Of a DNA stretch of 64,000 nt, positions 54,577 to 64,000 are shown piece after piece. Origin of the DNA: Hyphomicrobiales bacterium (GTDB lineage Bacteria; Pseudomonadota; Alphaproteobacteria; Rhizobiales; Rhizobiaceae). The notes under the pieces were generated by a model. That model was not told where the DNA came from. It was given only the letters and a program-made list of their open reading frames with translations, and did not search any database. The translations under genes were made by a program, and so were the position numbers. The stretch is from positions 620,001 through 684,000 of the forward strand of contig NVSG01000001.1 of the NCBI GenBank assembly GCA_002401155.1. Reading direction: 5' to 3'. The stretch's first letter is position 1, and every line of letters begins with the position of its first letter.

Positions 54577-55833
54577 TTAGCGAAATTCAAAAAGCTCAAA
54601 CCGCACCTTTGAAAATCTAATTTTCTGCTTCTTAAGCCCTTTGACGATGGCTTCGCGAAGCCGCGGCGGGCCACAAAATAACATCTCCGCCCCATCCAAA
54701 TCGAAATCAACAATCTCTGCCAGTTTGTCCGCATCGATACGACCTGAAGTCTCAGAATCAAACAACATATATTCAAAGTTGGGAATCAGTTTCGCCTGCG
54801 ATTTTAACATTTCCTCATCGAGCGCTTCGCCAGTACCGCGCACGCAATGCACCAGACATATTTTCTGTTCCAGATCAGGTTTTAATCCCTTGGTCATGGC
54901 AAGAAACGGCGTCACACCAATCCCCCCCGCAAGCCACAATTGGCGGCGCTGCTTCGGGTCGAAACGAAAGCGACCATAGCCCCCTTCAACCTTTATGTGA
55001 TCGCCAACTTCAATATTTTCACGCAGCGATTTGGTGAAATCCCCAAGCGCTTTAATGGCAAATTTCACTTCGCCTTTTTCCCCGCGCCCCGCCAGCGTGA
55101 AGGGATGCGGCTCGCGAAGACCTTTTTTCTTGAAGCTAATGAAAGCAAATTGCCCCGGGATAGAACCAAGCAAACTCGACTCTGGTGCAGCCTCCACCAC
55201 GGTCGCCGCAGGCAATCGCTCCACCGCTGTCACCACATAGGATTTGCCACGAAAGAAGCCAGCCAACTGAGTATAGAAAAAACTTAAAATGCCAATCGCC
55301 GCAAAAATATTGAGATAATTGGCGAGCAGCGCATTACCGTCAAACGGTCGTTTGATGAACATTTGATGGAAGGCAATCGCAATGAACAAAACGCCCATAA
55401 ACCGATGGCTCTGCCGCCAGATGTGATAGGGAAATTCGAATTTTGTGAACGGAATACGCTTTACCAGACTTAATACAAGCAACACAATAAATCCGTAAAA
55501 CGTATATTTTCCGACATCCTTCGCCAACAAATCGATACTGGTCGCCAGCGCCTTGCCCTTGAAATTCGGCGTGACAAAATAATGCACAAGGATAAGCGTC
55601 AGAGCTAGCATGCCCAGTTTTTTGTGCAAATGGTAGATGCGATCCAGCCCACCAAAAGCCACTTCAAGGAACTTTGGACGAGTCGCCAAAAACTGGTTCA
55701 GCGCCATCGAAACAAAAGCTACGGACGAGGCAGCCAAAGACCCCCAAGTCGCCAACCCGGTATAACTCGCCGCGGGTATGGACAAAATGAATGCCGTAAA
55801 CAGCAGAAAAAATATGGCAATCGAACCAATCAT
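54577..55833 (-). CDS. Ferric-reductase-like membrane flavocytochrome
   Basis: Protein of 418 aa. Six or so membrane helices (1-195) form a ferric reductase-like domain. Histidines spaced for two b hemes are His-70/His-84 and His-143/His-156. The cytoplasmic part binds FAD ('EPHPFTLAG', 241-249) and NAD(P)H ('LAGGIGVTPFLAM', 301-313, and 'LFCGPPRLRE', 385-394). It should move electrons from NAD(P)H across the membrane, plausibly to the tetraheme cytochrome encoded 129 bp downstream. It starts 18 bp after the OmpA gene. Confidence 0.87.
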   Translation of the reverse strand: MIGSIAIFFLLFTAFILSIPAASYTGLATWGSLAASSVAFVSMALNQFLATRPKFLEVAFGGLDRIYHLHKKLGMLALTLILVHYFVTPNFKGKALATSIDLLAKDVGKYTFYGFIVLLVLSLVKRIPFTKFEFPYHIWRQSHRFMGVLFIAIAFHQMFIKRPFDGNALLANYLNIFAAIGILSFFYTQLAGFFRGKSYVVTAVERLPAATVVEAAPESSLLGSIPGQFAFISFKKKGLREPHPFTLAGRGEKGEVKFAIKALGDFTKSLRENIEVGDHIKVEGGYGRFRFDPKQRRQLWLAGGIGVTPFLAMTKGLKPDLEQKICLVHCVRGTGEALDEEMLKSQAKLIPNFEYMLFDSETSGRIDADKLAEIVDFDLDGAEMLFCGPPRLREAIVKGLKKQKIRFSKVRFELFEFR

Positions 55834-55851
55834 AACCGGCTATTATCCAGT

Positions 55852-56541
55852 TCAACCGGCAGTGATATTGATGACTTCCACACGGCGGTTTTCCGCAGCA
55901 TTTCCGTCATTGATATTTTTCAAACGATCTTCGCCATAGCCAAACGGCACCAAACGGGCACCATCGATACCGCCAACATTGGTCAGAAAATCAGCAATTG
56001 AAAAAGCCCGTCTTTCGGAAAGGTTTTGGTTCGCTTCACGGCTGCCCACAGCATCCGTATGCCCCACCAGCATGAGTTTTGCCTCTACAAGGGTCTCATG
56101 ATTGAGTGCCTTTGCAAGCTCCAGCAATTGCGGTTTGGAATCGGCTCGAATTGCCGCAGAACCAAACTCAAAATTGATTTCAAAATCAAAAGTCGAAATA
56201 GCACCCTTATCGACGATCTCGTAGACCTTCTCTTTTTGTGCGACGGTAAACTTGATGCCGCGCGTCGAGACAGATTTCAAAAACTCTCTATCGGCACTGG
56301 CCATACTGGGCTTTTTCTTCCCGCCACCAAATTGCAAACCACGCGTTTTTGACATTTTTAGGCTACGAGTCTTGCCTTTGACCTTTGTTTCCATCGTGGG
56401 CGCATTGTTCTGAGTTAGCCCTTTGACAATCGCACGGCTGTCAACGACCGAATTACTTTGCGCCAATGCCGGAGAAAATTGCACCCAATGCACAATCAGC
56501 CCAAGCGCAAGCCCAAACAATCTAGTACCTCTAACAAACAT
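55852..56541 (-). CDS. OmpA-domain protein
   Basis: Exported protein of 229 aa with a signal peptide ending 'SPALAQ'. A basic low-complexity segment ('KGKTRSLKMSKTRGLQFGGGKKK') follows. A C-terminal OmpA domain starts at about residue 115, with 'FEINFEFGSAAI' and the peptidoglycan-binding 'LVGHTDAVGSREANQNLSERRA', including the conserved Asp and Arg. There is no beta-barrel or lipobox, so it is a periplasmic cell-wall binder. I chose the second ATG (56541) because AAGGAGG lies 6 bp upstream of it; the first ATG directly abuts that site. Confidence 0.87.
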   Translation of the reverse strand: MFVRGTRLFGLALGLIVHWVQFSPALAQSNSVVDSRAIVKGLTQNNAPTMETKVKGKTRSLKMSKTRGLQFGGGKKKPSMASADREFLKSVSTRGIKFTVAQKEKVYEIVDKGAISTFDFEINFEFGSAAIRADSKPQLLELAKALNHETLVEAKLMLVGHTDAVGSREANQNLSERRAFSIADFLTNVGGIDGARLVPFGYGEDRLKNINDGNAAENRRVEVINITAG

Positions 56542-56569
56542 AACCATTCCTCCTTGTGGGTATCAGAGC

Positions 56570-58390
56570 CTATTCCTTGCTGGCTTTGACCGTCTTATTG
56601 AAATAAAACTCCGACCTCAAACCGGAGTTATTCCACGGTTCTTGCTGGTGATCCGTGTTCTCATAGACATCAGATTTCACTCGCTTCAGCATAATTTCTA
56701 TTTCCATATCCGGCGTCGACATGTGCTTAAGCAGGGCCGTCGTAAACGGGCTGTTATCCCCGTCCCCATCAAGCGCTACTTCGCCCGGCGCGGTGGAAAA
56801 ACCAATCAACACATTGCCGCGCACTGTCGTTGGTGCCGAAAGGCCTTCCCCGAGAAAAGCCGAACGTGTCGCGCCAAACGAACGGGCAAATTTCCGCGAC
56901 AACGGATTATCACGGCATGCATCCAGCAGCGCGATGGAAATACGTTTTTCATCGCTGAAAAATCCGAGAATTGATGCAAGTTCGATGGTTTCAAAATCCA
57001 GTGATGTCTTATCTTCAAGTTTTGCATCCACCGGAATCAGATAGTTCTTGCCCTTAATTTGCATGGCATGGCCTGCATAGAAAAATAGTGCGGCTTCAGA
57101 ATCCGGCAAGATTTTCACAAACTCGCGAATGGAATTGCGCATCTCAGCCCATGTGCCATCAATGCCCGTGATCACTTCAAAACCAAGGCCCTTTAGTTTT
57201 TCAGATATCCTTGCTGCATCATTCTTCGGATTGGGCAAAGCAAGCGTGTGTTGATAGGCAGAATTCCCTAAAACCAGCGCAACCCGCTTTCCTCCAGTAG
57301 AAGCATTCACCGCAACATTACTATCTGAATCTTGATTGTCATCGACCTCAGGCGGCTTGCTGGCAACCACCACATTATCATTTGCACCAGAATTCTCAGG
57401 GCCAATAACAGGCACTTCCGGCTGCGCAATCTCCGGGCCAATGGTCGGAACTTCAACCAGTGTCACATAGCGCCCATAAACCCAGCCGCCGATGTCCTTT
57501 CGAACATCAACCTTGTACCATTCGCCACTTTTTCCGCGAATGGTCATACGTGTTTCAGGCTGCAAACGTGCGACTTCCATTCCAGTGATAGTCGGCTCTC
57601 TGCGAAGCGACAAAAACCCACCGCTGGATCGCGAAAGCTCGGCAACTTTCGCCAATTGCCCATCCATCGATCTATCAATTACAATTCGTACAGGACGTGC
57701 AGGCTGGTTACCCCCGGAATTGAGAGCAGAGTAGCCTCGCGTAACATATTTGCCATAGGCCCAGCCTTGCTGGCCGTTATTCAGGTTCACCAGATACCAC
57801 CCGCCATTTTGCGAAACGATGGTCAGTTGGGTGTTTGCGGGCATTCTAAAAATTTCACGCGCCGATATTCTTGGCCCCGTACGAAGCGATAAAAAACTAT
57901 CCGGCATATTTCTCAGGCCCGAAACATAGGCAGGTCCACCAGAATTCACCACATTTGGTTGTTGTGTCTGAGCTATATTACTCTCCGGAAGCGCAAGACG
58001 CGCAACCCTGACAAGCCGTGACACAGAACGCCCGGTCACCCCCGACGAGGACCAGATAGCCTCAATAAAACGCTTACCCCCGGTGAAATAACTATCATCA
58101 GGAATAAGTCCCTGACGGATCAATTGTTGCTTAAAAAGCTCTCCACGTGATTTTTCGGCCCAACCGAGCGACACGCCATACCATCCAGAGGTTGAACTAA
58201 ACACCACAACAGATTGAAAAGTAAGAGAATATTTTTGAGCAATGGCAATCGCCTTTTGCGGTGTACTCTGGCTAGAAACCGTGAGCCAAGCATTGCCTCT
58301 ACCCGGGTTCATCGCAGCAATCGCCGCACTCGTGAAGCTCAAAAAGCAGACAGCAAGCGTCAAAAACTGGAAAAATTGTCTAAACTTCAT
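56570..58390 (-). CDS. Secreted caspase-like protease with SH3b domains
   Basis: Protein of 606 aa with a signal peptide (1-26). An N-terminal region of about 90 residues follows ('AWLTVSSQSTPQKAIAIAQ...'), which looks like a sporulation-repeat-type domain. Next come two bacterial SH3 domains (about 155-218 and 250-312), an acidic linker, and a peptidase C14 caspase domain (368-597). The catalytic dyad is present: His-441 in 'FFYAGHAMQ' and Cys-492 in 'LLDACRDNP'. The SH3b domains point to peptidoglycan binding in the periplasm. It is the first gene of the operon, with a GGGAGG site just upstream of the ATG. The cleavage target is unknown. Confidence 0.9.
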   Translation of the reverse strand: MKFRQFFQFLTLAVCFLSFTSAAIAAMNPGRGNAWLTVSSQSTPQKAIAIAQKYSLTFQSVVVFSSTSGWYGVSLGWAEKSRGELFKQQLIRQGLIPDDSYFTGGKRFIEAIWSSSGVTGRSVSRLVRVARLALPESNIAQTQQPNVVNSGGPAYVSGLRNMPDSFLSLRTGPRISAREIFRMPANTQLTIVSQNGGWYLVNLNNGQQGWAYGKYVTRGYSALNSGGNQPARPVRIVIDRSMDGQLAKVAELSRSSGGFLSLRREPTITGMEVARLQPETRMTIRGKSGEWYKVDVRKDIGGWVYGRYVTLVEVPTIGPEIAQPEVPVIGPENSGANDNVVVASKPPEVDDNQDSDSNVAVNASTGGKRVALVLGNSAYQHTLALPNPKNDAARISEKLKGLGFEVITGIDGTWAEMRNSIREFVKILPDSEAALFFYAGHAMQIKGKNYLIPVDAKLEDKTSLDFETIELASILGFFSDEKRISIALLDACRDNPLSRKFARSFGATRSAFLGEGLSAPTTVRGNVLIGFSTAPGEVALDGDGDNSPFTTALLKHMSTPDMEIEIMLKRVKSDVYENTDHQQEPWNNSGLRSEFYFNKTVKASKE

Positions 58391-58585
58391 CTGCCTCCCT
58401 TCCCAAACTTCAATATTTCAAAAGTACCCACAACTGTTTCCTAGAACAACAGCTGTATTCTCAGGTTTATATATATGTGAAATACTGTTCCTCCGGTGTG
58501 CAATCATACACATTCCATTGAATTCATAAAGATTTCCCGCCGATTTTCATAAAAATACGGCCAATGCCGATAGATGTCCCCGGTT

Positions 58586-60715
58586 TTAAGCATCAGGTTT
58601 CCTCAGGAATATTTCAACACTTTGCGCATCCCCTTTGGCATCAATCACCGTGAGCTGGGCTGCACCTTGAGTATCAGGTATCCAGAACAATTCCCGACGC
58701 CTGAACATCCTGCCAATCGGACGCCCATTGGCGAGTAGCCGAAAAGGAGGCCTCCCCCCTTGTAACTTCATCACCAGAGGAACAGATTCTCCATCAGCAA
58801 AACTGTTCAATTCAACCTGCGCACCATTTCCGGGCACAAGAATATGCAGTTTTTCTTCTCCCGCAGCGGCGGTAAGTTCCAACCGCCCCTTAAAGACCCG
58901 CATGGATGAGGGCAAATCGGCGCTTGAGATACGCAAAGCACCCGCTGGCGCTTCAGGAAACGGAACGCAGTCCAACCCCGATTTTTCAAATGCCTCAAAC
59001 AAAATAGGTGCCGCAGTCTTAACGCCATAAATCCCCGGCACAGGCACATTATCTGCCCGGCCCAGCCACACCCCAATGACATGACGACCATCATAGCCAA
59101 GCGCCCACGCATCGCGGTGGCCGTAGCTCGTCCCGGTTTTATAGGCAATTTTTAGCGGGCGAGAACCAATTGGTGCCGCGATCTCCTCCAGCATATCGTT
59201 CACATGCCACGCAGCCACGCGCGACATTATCCGATTGCCTGTCATTTTTTTGGCAACACTGCGAATACCATCGCCAATAGCAATTGGACGCGCATCAACC
59301 GAGACCAGATTGACGTATAATTGCACAAGATTTTTCAGCGAAAGCCCAACCCCGCCAAGACCAATAGCAAGCCCTGCCTCCTTGCCCTTGGGAAAACGCG
59401 GGCTGACCCCAACCCTGCGCATACGTGCCACAAGACGTGCCGGACCAAGTTTATCAAGAAGGCGGATGGCAGGAACATTCAGCGACATTTGCAGCGCTTT
59501 ACGTACGCTCACATCACCTTGATAGGTCATGTCAAAGTTCTGCGGACGATAACCGGAAAAATCCACCGGGCGATCAGAAATCATCGTTTCCGGCATTACC
59601 AACCCTTCCTCAATTGCCAGGCCATAGATGAAAGGTTTCAGGGTAGAACCAGGGGAACGAATGGCAAGGCTCATATCTATAAAACCATCGCGTTCTTCGC
59701 TGAAATAATCAGATGATCCAACCGATGCCAAAATCTCGCCATTGGTTGCATCGGCAACCATAATGGCCGCAGAAACCTGCGAGCCATGACGCTCGGCAGC
59801 TTCAAACGCCACCCGTTCCATACGTCGCTGCAAGGAACCTTTAAGTGTGGTTTTATGAACTTTTACTTCCGGGGCAAGACGGAGCGCACTATCTGCCAAA
59901 TGCGCCGCCAATACCGGCATAGAACGCCGAAACTTGGGTACGGAGAATTCAGAAATCCTCGCAATTTCCCCTTCGCTCAGCAGGCCAGCCTTAGCCATGC
60001 GCCCCACCACCCGGTTGCGTGCAATCTTTGCAGCTTTTGGATGACGATCAGGCCTGCGTGCCTCGGGCGACTGGGGCAAAGCCACAAGAAGGGCCGCCTC
60101 CTTCACGCTTAATTTGATCGGTTCCTTGCCAAAATAGGCAAGACTTGCCGCCCTCGTACCTTCAAGATTGCCGCCATAGGGCGCAAGTTTCAGATAAAAC
60201 TGCAGCAATTCCCGTTTCGAAAACCGCCGCTCTAATTGCAGCGCACGAAAGATTTGATGCAGCTTCGCACCGAGCGAACGCGATGCCCTCGGCTCCATCA
60301 ATCGCGCAAGCTGCATGGTGATGGTGGACCCACCCGATACAATTTTTCCATGAACAACAAACTGCCCGGCAGCACGAACCATCGCCAACGGATCAACACC
60401 CACATGACTAAAAAACCGCTTATCCTCATAAGCCAACAGCAATTTGATAAAATCCGGGTCGATCTTTTTCAGATCCGGTTCAAGCCGCCAACGCCCACCC
60501 TCAATCGGGTAGACGCGCAACAATTTGCCATCACGGTCAGTCACCTCCACCGAAGAAGCCACCAGCAATTCCACCGGAGGTGGATAGCTTGCATCCACAT
60601 AGGCGAAGGTCTGCCAACTAACAAACCCCGCAAGCATGGTGAAGAATAGCACACACGTGCTAACCCTCAGCCATCTTGGCCAGAGCATAATTGGCATTGG
60701 CTCGCGCTTCGACAT
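58586..60715 (-). CDS. pbpC: Penicillin-binding protein 1C
   Basis: Bifunctional peptidoglycan synthase (709 aa) with one N-terminal membrane helix. The glycosyltransferase domain has 'YEDKRFFSHVGVDPLAM' and 'GGSTITMQLARL'. The transpeptidase domain has the active-site Ser in 'RSPGSTLKPFIYG', 'SLNVPA' and 'KTGTSYGHRDAW'. A C-terminal PBP1C-type domain follows at about 620-705. It starts 5 bp after the alpha-2-macroglobulin gene, the classical partner, which may guard the wall or inhibit proteases when the envelope is breached. Confidence 0.95.
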   Translation of the reverse strand: MSKREPMPIMLWPRWLRVSTCVLFFTMLAGFVSWQTFAYVDASYPPPVELLVASSVEVTDRDGKLLRVYPIEGGRWRLEPDLKKIDPDFIKLLLAYEDKRFFSHVGVDPLAMVRAAGQFVVHGKIVSGGSTITMQLARLMEPRASRSLGAKLHQIFRALQLERRFSKRELLQFYLKLAPYGGNLEGTRAASLAYFGKEPIKLSVKEAALLVALPQSPEARRPDRHPKAAKIARNRVVGRMAKAGLLSEGEIARISEFSVPKFRRSMPVLAAHLADSALRLAPEVKVHKTTLKGSLQRRMERVAFEAAERHGSQVSAAIMVADATNGEILASVGSSDYFSEERDGFIDMSLAIRSPGSTLKPFIYGLAIEEGLVMPETMISDRPVDFSGYRPQNFDMTYQGDVSVRKALQMSLNVPAIRLLDKLGPARLVARMRRVGVSPRFPKGKEAGLAIGLGGVGLSLKNLVQLYVNLVSVDARPIAIGDGIRSVAKKMTGNRIMSRVAAWHVNDMLEEIAAPIGSRPLKIAYKTGTSYGHRDAWALGYDGRHVIGVWLGRADNVPVPGIYGVKTAAPILFEAFEKSGLDCVPFPEAPAGALRISSADLPSSMRVFKGRLELTAAAGEEKLHILVPGNGAQVELNSFADGESVPLVMKLQGGRPPFRLLANGRPIGRMFRRRELFWIPDTQGAAQLTVIDAKGDAQSVEIFLRKPDA

Positions 60716-60720
60716 TTCGG

Positions 60721-63700
60721 CTAACGCGCAGCTTTAATCGTGATGAACCCGGTCGCCGTGCGCGCCTGAAACTGGGGCCGATACATATCTTCAACCGTGG
60801 CTGCCGGAAGCACATAAGTCCCGGGCGTCACCGCGCGCACCATATAGGCCGCCTCGTGCCATTTCTTGTCGTTTGAACTATGATTGAAAGCCACCACAAA
60901 GCGATCTTTTCTAAACTCGGTATGAGCCGGCGACACAGCTTCCAACCAGTCAAAACCAGAAAGTTGCGCGCTGGAAATCAATCTTGGATTATCGATTTCA
61001 AAACCGCCGGGCAACAAATCCGTCAGGACAATTCGTGATCCCCACGGATTGTCCTGACTATATTTGACGAACACCAAGAACCGCTCATTTTGCGTCACAT
61101 CATTCAAGGTGGTCTCGTTTCCATCCAGTCGATAATATTTGCGCACAATCTGAAACCCATCACCACCAGCAGACAAAGGACGTTTCGGCGAAGCAATCGT
61201 CGATACCACCGCAACCAGATTATGGTCCATCTTATTTGTGACAGTGATAGGACCATCGGCCAATTCACTACCAGCAAACTTCGCCCGATAAGTACCTTGT
61301 CGCTCGTCGCCATTTACAACCAACCGAATGGAGGCATCCTCCTCCTGCAACGCACGCGCTGCAAGCAACATCCACGCATTTTCCTGCGTCGAAGTATATT
61401 TACGCCGATCAAGTTCCTTGGCCACAAGCTGGGCCATTTTCCCGACCAGCGGGCTGGCAGGGCGCGATTCTGACGCCAGCGCCAGCATGGCCGCACCATC
61501 GCGCAAAGCTGATCCATAATCGGAACGAACAAAGCTGATCGCCGCCGCATTTGCAGCCAAATCATAGGCCGAGCCAAATACCCGATTGGCCCGCTCAACA
61601 TCATTATAAAGCGATAGCGCCGCAGCCAGATGCGCCCGCGCCAGCGGTGTCTTAAAACTCCTCAACCGTGTATCGGCATAATAGCGTAGATCACCGGCAG
61701 AGGCCGCCCTATTACGCGCAAGAACATAAAGCGCATAGGCAGTCTCATTACTGTTGCCTGAAATATCACCGCCATAATTAATGGAGTTTTTCAGATTATC
61801 CACCGCCAGCCTCATGCTGATTTCAGGAATTTTAAAACCTTTTTCGCTGGCTCTGGTCAGAAAATCCGTGATGTAGGAATCAAGCCATAGATCACCGCTA
61901 CCCGGTCGCCAAAGCCCAAAGCTTCCGCTGGAAGATTGATAGGACAGCACTCTGGTGATGGCACCCGCAACCCGCTTTTTAACATCGGCCGCATCAATCA
62001 AACCATCCGAAGCGCCAAAATCACTAAGGTATAATAGCGGCAAGGCACGGCTGGTTGTTTGTTCAGCGCAACCATAAGGATACCGATCCAGCTTCATCAA
62101 CAGCCCCGGCAAATCAAACGCACTGGAATTTGAAACATTGATGCTGACGCTGGCACCTTGCGGAATACTGCCTAAAAGCAATTCCTTGTCGATGGTAACT
62201 TTGCCACCATCTGCAAGCAGCAGAAATTCAGTTCGCTTGGTTACCGGCAAGGTCGAAGGTCGCACGAACACTTCCTGCGCGACAGATGAAATCGTTTCAG
62301 CTTCATGGACCACATTCATGGTCAGGCTGATCGTACCGGGATGATTTGCAGTAACGCGAACCCGGAAGGTTTTGCGTTCGCCGGTAGCCAGATTGACGAA
62401 GGCCGGAATGGCGCTGTCATCAATCGAAATCACATCATCCGCCTCAAGCGACAAGACGTAGTTTCCGGCAGGTCCATCCGTATTGGCAATTTCCACTATC
62501 GCTTCAGCCACATCACCCGGTGCGAGCACTTTTGGGATACTGGCCGTAACAACAACAGCATCACGAACAATCACATCGCCATTTGCCGAACCAACACCTT
62601 TGTCGGTCCATGCAACAGCCATAATTCTTGCAGTGCCGTTAAACTGCGGCAATTCAAAATCAATGGTCGCTTTGCCTTCTGCATCCACTTTCACAACACC
62701 TGAAAAGAACGAAAATAGCTTCTGGGTTGGCGGGCTGCCTTTCGGTGTCAGGTCACTGGCATCGCCACCGGTGCGCAATTTACCAAATGCACCTTGCGAG
62801 CCATCGATCAAGCGACCATAAATATCGCGAATTTCCAGTCCCATGGCGCGTTGGCCATGATACCATTTGGAAGGCTCGGGCGGTGTGTAACGGGTCAAAT
62901 TGAGAATGCCCACATCCACCGCAGCAACAGTCACATAAGCTTCTTCACCAGCCGTCAGACCAGCAATGGATACCGGTATCGTCAGGGTTTCATTCGGTCT
63001 GGTCTTTTCAGGCAAATCTAGTTTCACATCAAGCTTGCGCTTGCCCGGGTCGATTTTCAGCCACGCTGTTCCAATAGCACGCATCGGTAGTCGGCTGGAA
63101 TCGCCAGCCCCACCGGGGCGCACCAAAAACGTCGTTACATAAGCGCCAGAACCCCATTCAGCTTTGACCGGAATTTCAACCTTAGTTCCGCTACGCGGCA
63201 CACTAAGCATCAAGGTTTCGTGCAATTGATCGCCGCCAATGGCAACCATCATTTCACCAGCAAATTGCGGTGTGATCGTTAGCGTCGCTTTGTCACCAAC
63301 GGCATAACTTTCGCGGTCAAAAGCAATTTCCAATGCATCGGGCGTATCTACTGAGCCACCATCGAAATACCAACCAGCAGAAAATTCAACGCTTGTTGCA
63401 GGTCCATTATCTTCACTGCTTTCCACCTCAAGGCGGTAAAGCCCCCACTTCACAGATGCAGAAACTGTTGCTGGATCACCACCGTTCACATCCAGCGTTC
63501 CATCGCCCACAAGACGCGGAATGGTCACGGACTCAAAACGCCAACTACCATCATTGCGATGCCATTGATAACTTCGCTCAATTTTATAAAGCGACCAATT
63601 AAGACCAGAGAGTTTGATTTTTGTATCATCGGGATTAATGGCGATTACATCAAATTCCGCAACGGAATTTTCTGACAAACCACCATCTTCAAAATTCATG

Positions 63701-64000
63701 CGAACACCAATCATCGGACCATTGGCAAGCACAGGCAGGTTAATCTGGCGCTCAATCGCCCTGCCCCCTTCTTCGCGCATACGAACAGTAATGCTGGCTT
63801 CCACCGGGCGGGTTGTTGCTGGCAGCCTTCCCAAAAAGGCTTTGAACTCGGCGTGGCCGTCCACATCGGTTTTTGGCAGATCGGTCAACGTAAATACCGA
63901 ACTGCCATTATCTGTCTCGTTACCCAATCCGAACTGGTAGCCGGAAAATCCTTTACGGGTACGAACCATGCTTGCGCGAATTTCACCTTCAAGCTTCAAG
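60721..64000 (-). CDS. Bacterial alpha-2-macroglobulin, 5' end outside the window
   Basis: At least 1092 residues of a large periplasmic protease-trapping protein; the frame continues past the right edge, so the N-terminus and signal sequence are missing. Macroglobulin-like domains are followed by the central region 'TARIMAVAWTDKGVGSANGDVIV' and the thioester motif 'YPYGCAEQTTSRALPLL' (CAEQ at 62059-62070), then an alpha-alpha barrel and a C-terminal domain. An intact thioester implies covalent trapping of proteases. It lies directly upstream of pbpC, as in the enterobacterial yfhM-pbpC pair. Confidence 0.93.
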   Translation of the reverse strand, partial: LKLEGEIRASMVRTRKGFSGYQFGLGNETDNGSSVFTLTDLPKTDVDGHAEFKAFLGRLPATTRPVEASITVRMREEGGRAIERQINLPVLANGPMIGVRMNFEDGGLSENSVAEFDVIAINPDDTKIKLSGLNWSLYKIERSYQWHRNDGSWRFESVTIPRLVGDGTLDVNGGDPATVSASVKWGLYRLEVESSEDNGPATSVEFSAGWYFDGGSVDTPDALEIAFDRESYAVGDKATLTITPQFAGEMMVAIGGDQLHETLMLSVPRSGTKVEIPVKAEWGSGAYVTTFLVRPGGAGDSSRLPMRAIGTAWLKIDPGKRKLDVKLDLPEKTRPNETLTIPVSIAGLTAGEEAYVTVAAVDVGILNLTRYTPPEPSKWYHGQRAMGLEIRDIYGRLIDGSQGAFGKLRTGGDASDLTPKGSPPTQKLFSFFSGVVKVDAEGKATIDFELPQFNGTARIMAVAWTDKGVGSANGDVIVRDAVVVTASIPKVLAPGDVAEAIVEIANTDGPAGNYVLSLEADDVISIDDSAIPAFVNLATGERKTFRVRVTANHPGTISLTMNVVHEAETISSVAQEVFVRPSTLPVTKRTEFLLLADGGKVTIDKELLLGSIPQGASVSINVSNSSAFDLPGLLMKLDRYPYGCAEQTTSRALPLLYLSDFGASDGLIDAADVKKRVAGAITRVLSYQSSSGSFGLWRPGSGDLWLDSYITDFLTRASEKGFKIPEISMRLAVDNLKNSINYGGDISGNSNETAYALYVLARNRAASAGDLRYYADTRLRSFKTPLARAHLAAALSLYNDVERANRVFGSAYDLAANAAAISFVRSDYGSALRDGAAMLALASESRPASPLVGKMAQLVAKELDRRKYTSTQENAWMLLAARALQEEDASIRLVVNGDERQGTYRAKFAGSELADGPITVTNKMDHNLVAVVSTIASPKRPLSAGGDGFQIVRKYYRLDGNETTLNDVTQNERFLVFVKYSQDNPWGSRIVLTDLLPGGFEIDNPRLISSAQLSGFDWLEAVSPAHTEFRKDRFVVAFNHSSNDKKWHEAAYMVRAVTPGTYVLPAATVEDMYRPQFQARTATGFITIKAAR

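Overview
The window looks like a chromosomal segment of an alphaproteobacterium, most likely a marine or host-associated member of the Hyphomicrobiales with moderate G+C. This rests on the late-cobalt-insertion (CobN) cobalamin gene set with CbtAB cobalt uptake, a RibN-type riboflavin importer behind an FMN riboswitch, and ExoP-like and TakP-like proteins. The genus call is inference. Coding density is very high and most genes lie on the minus strand in tightly packed runs. I saw no rRNA, tRNA, CRISPR array, insertion sequence or prophage.

Left part (1-19.6 kb) is mainly cobalamin synthesis. A cbiD tail and cobK on the plus strand converge on a minus-strand operon (small membrane protein, cbiX, cobH, cobL, cobI, cbiG-cobJ fusion, cobM). 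Two TerB-like genes, a small membrane protein and a decayed DUF4345/AraC locus follow. A second minus-strand operon, cbtB-cbtA-cobU-cobW-cobN-cobO, sits behind a clear cobalamin riboswitch at about 17.05-17.27 kb. cobQ ends a third minus-strand run (znuC, znuB, glycerate kinase, M3 peptidase, thiolase, SDR, cobQ). This run is divergent from znuA across a short region holding a 22-bp tandem repeat.

Middle part (26.7-46.3 kb): a quinone oxidoreductase, rpe, a cysQ-like phosphatase, an ExoP-like chain-length regulator divergent from a Wzy/ExoQ-like polymerase, and a TakP-type TRAP transporter whose large permease carries a C-terminal extension of about 325 residues. Next come a pair of genes resembling the last steps of the oxidative pentose (Weimberg) pathway, two EamA transporters (one is ribN behind an FMN riboswitch), an SDR, and a TetR regulator divergent from a fatty acid hydroxylase-type enzyme.

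Right part (46.3-64 kb): an aromatic ring-cleavage operon pairs a type I (VOC) extradiol dioxygenase with GalB-, GalC- and GalD-like enzymes for 4-oxalomesaconate. Then come a DUF336 gene and a Bfd-like ferredoxin gene. The most unusual locus is a four-gene operon encoding a secreted caspase-like protein with SH3b domains, an OmpA-domain protein, a ferric-reductase-like flavocytochrome and a large tetraheme c-type cytochrome ending in a DUF4384 domain. The window closes with pbpC and a 5'-truncated bacterial alpha-2-macroglobulin gene that retains its thioester motif. Everything from 51 kb on is thus themed on the cell envelope.
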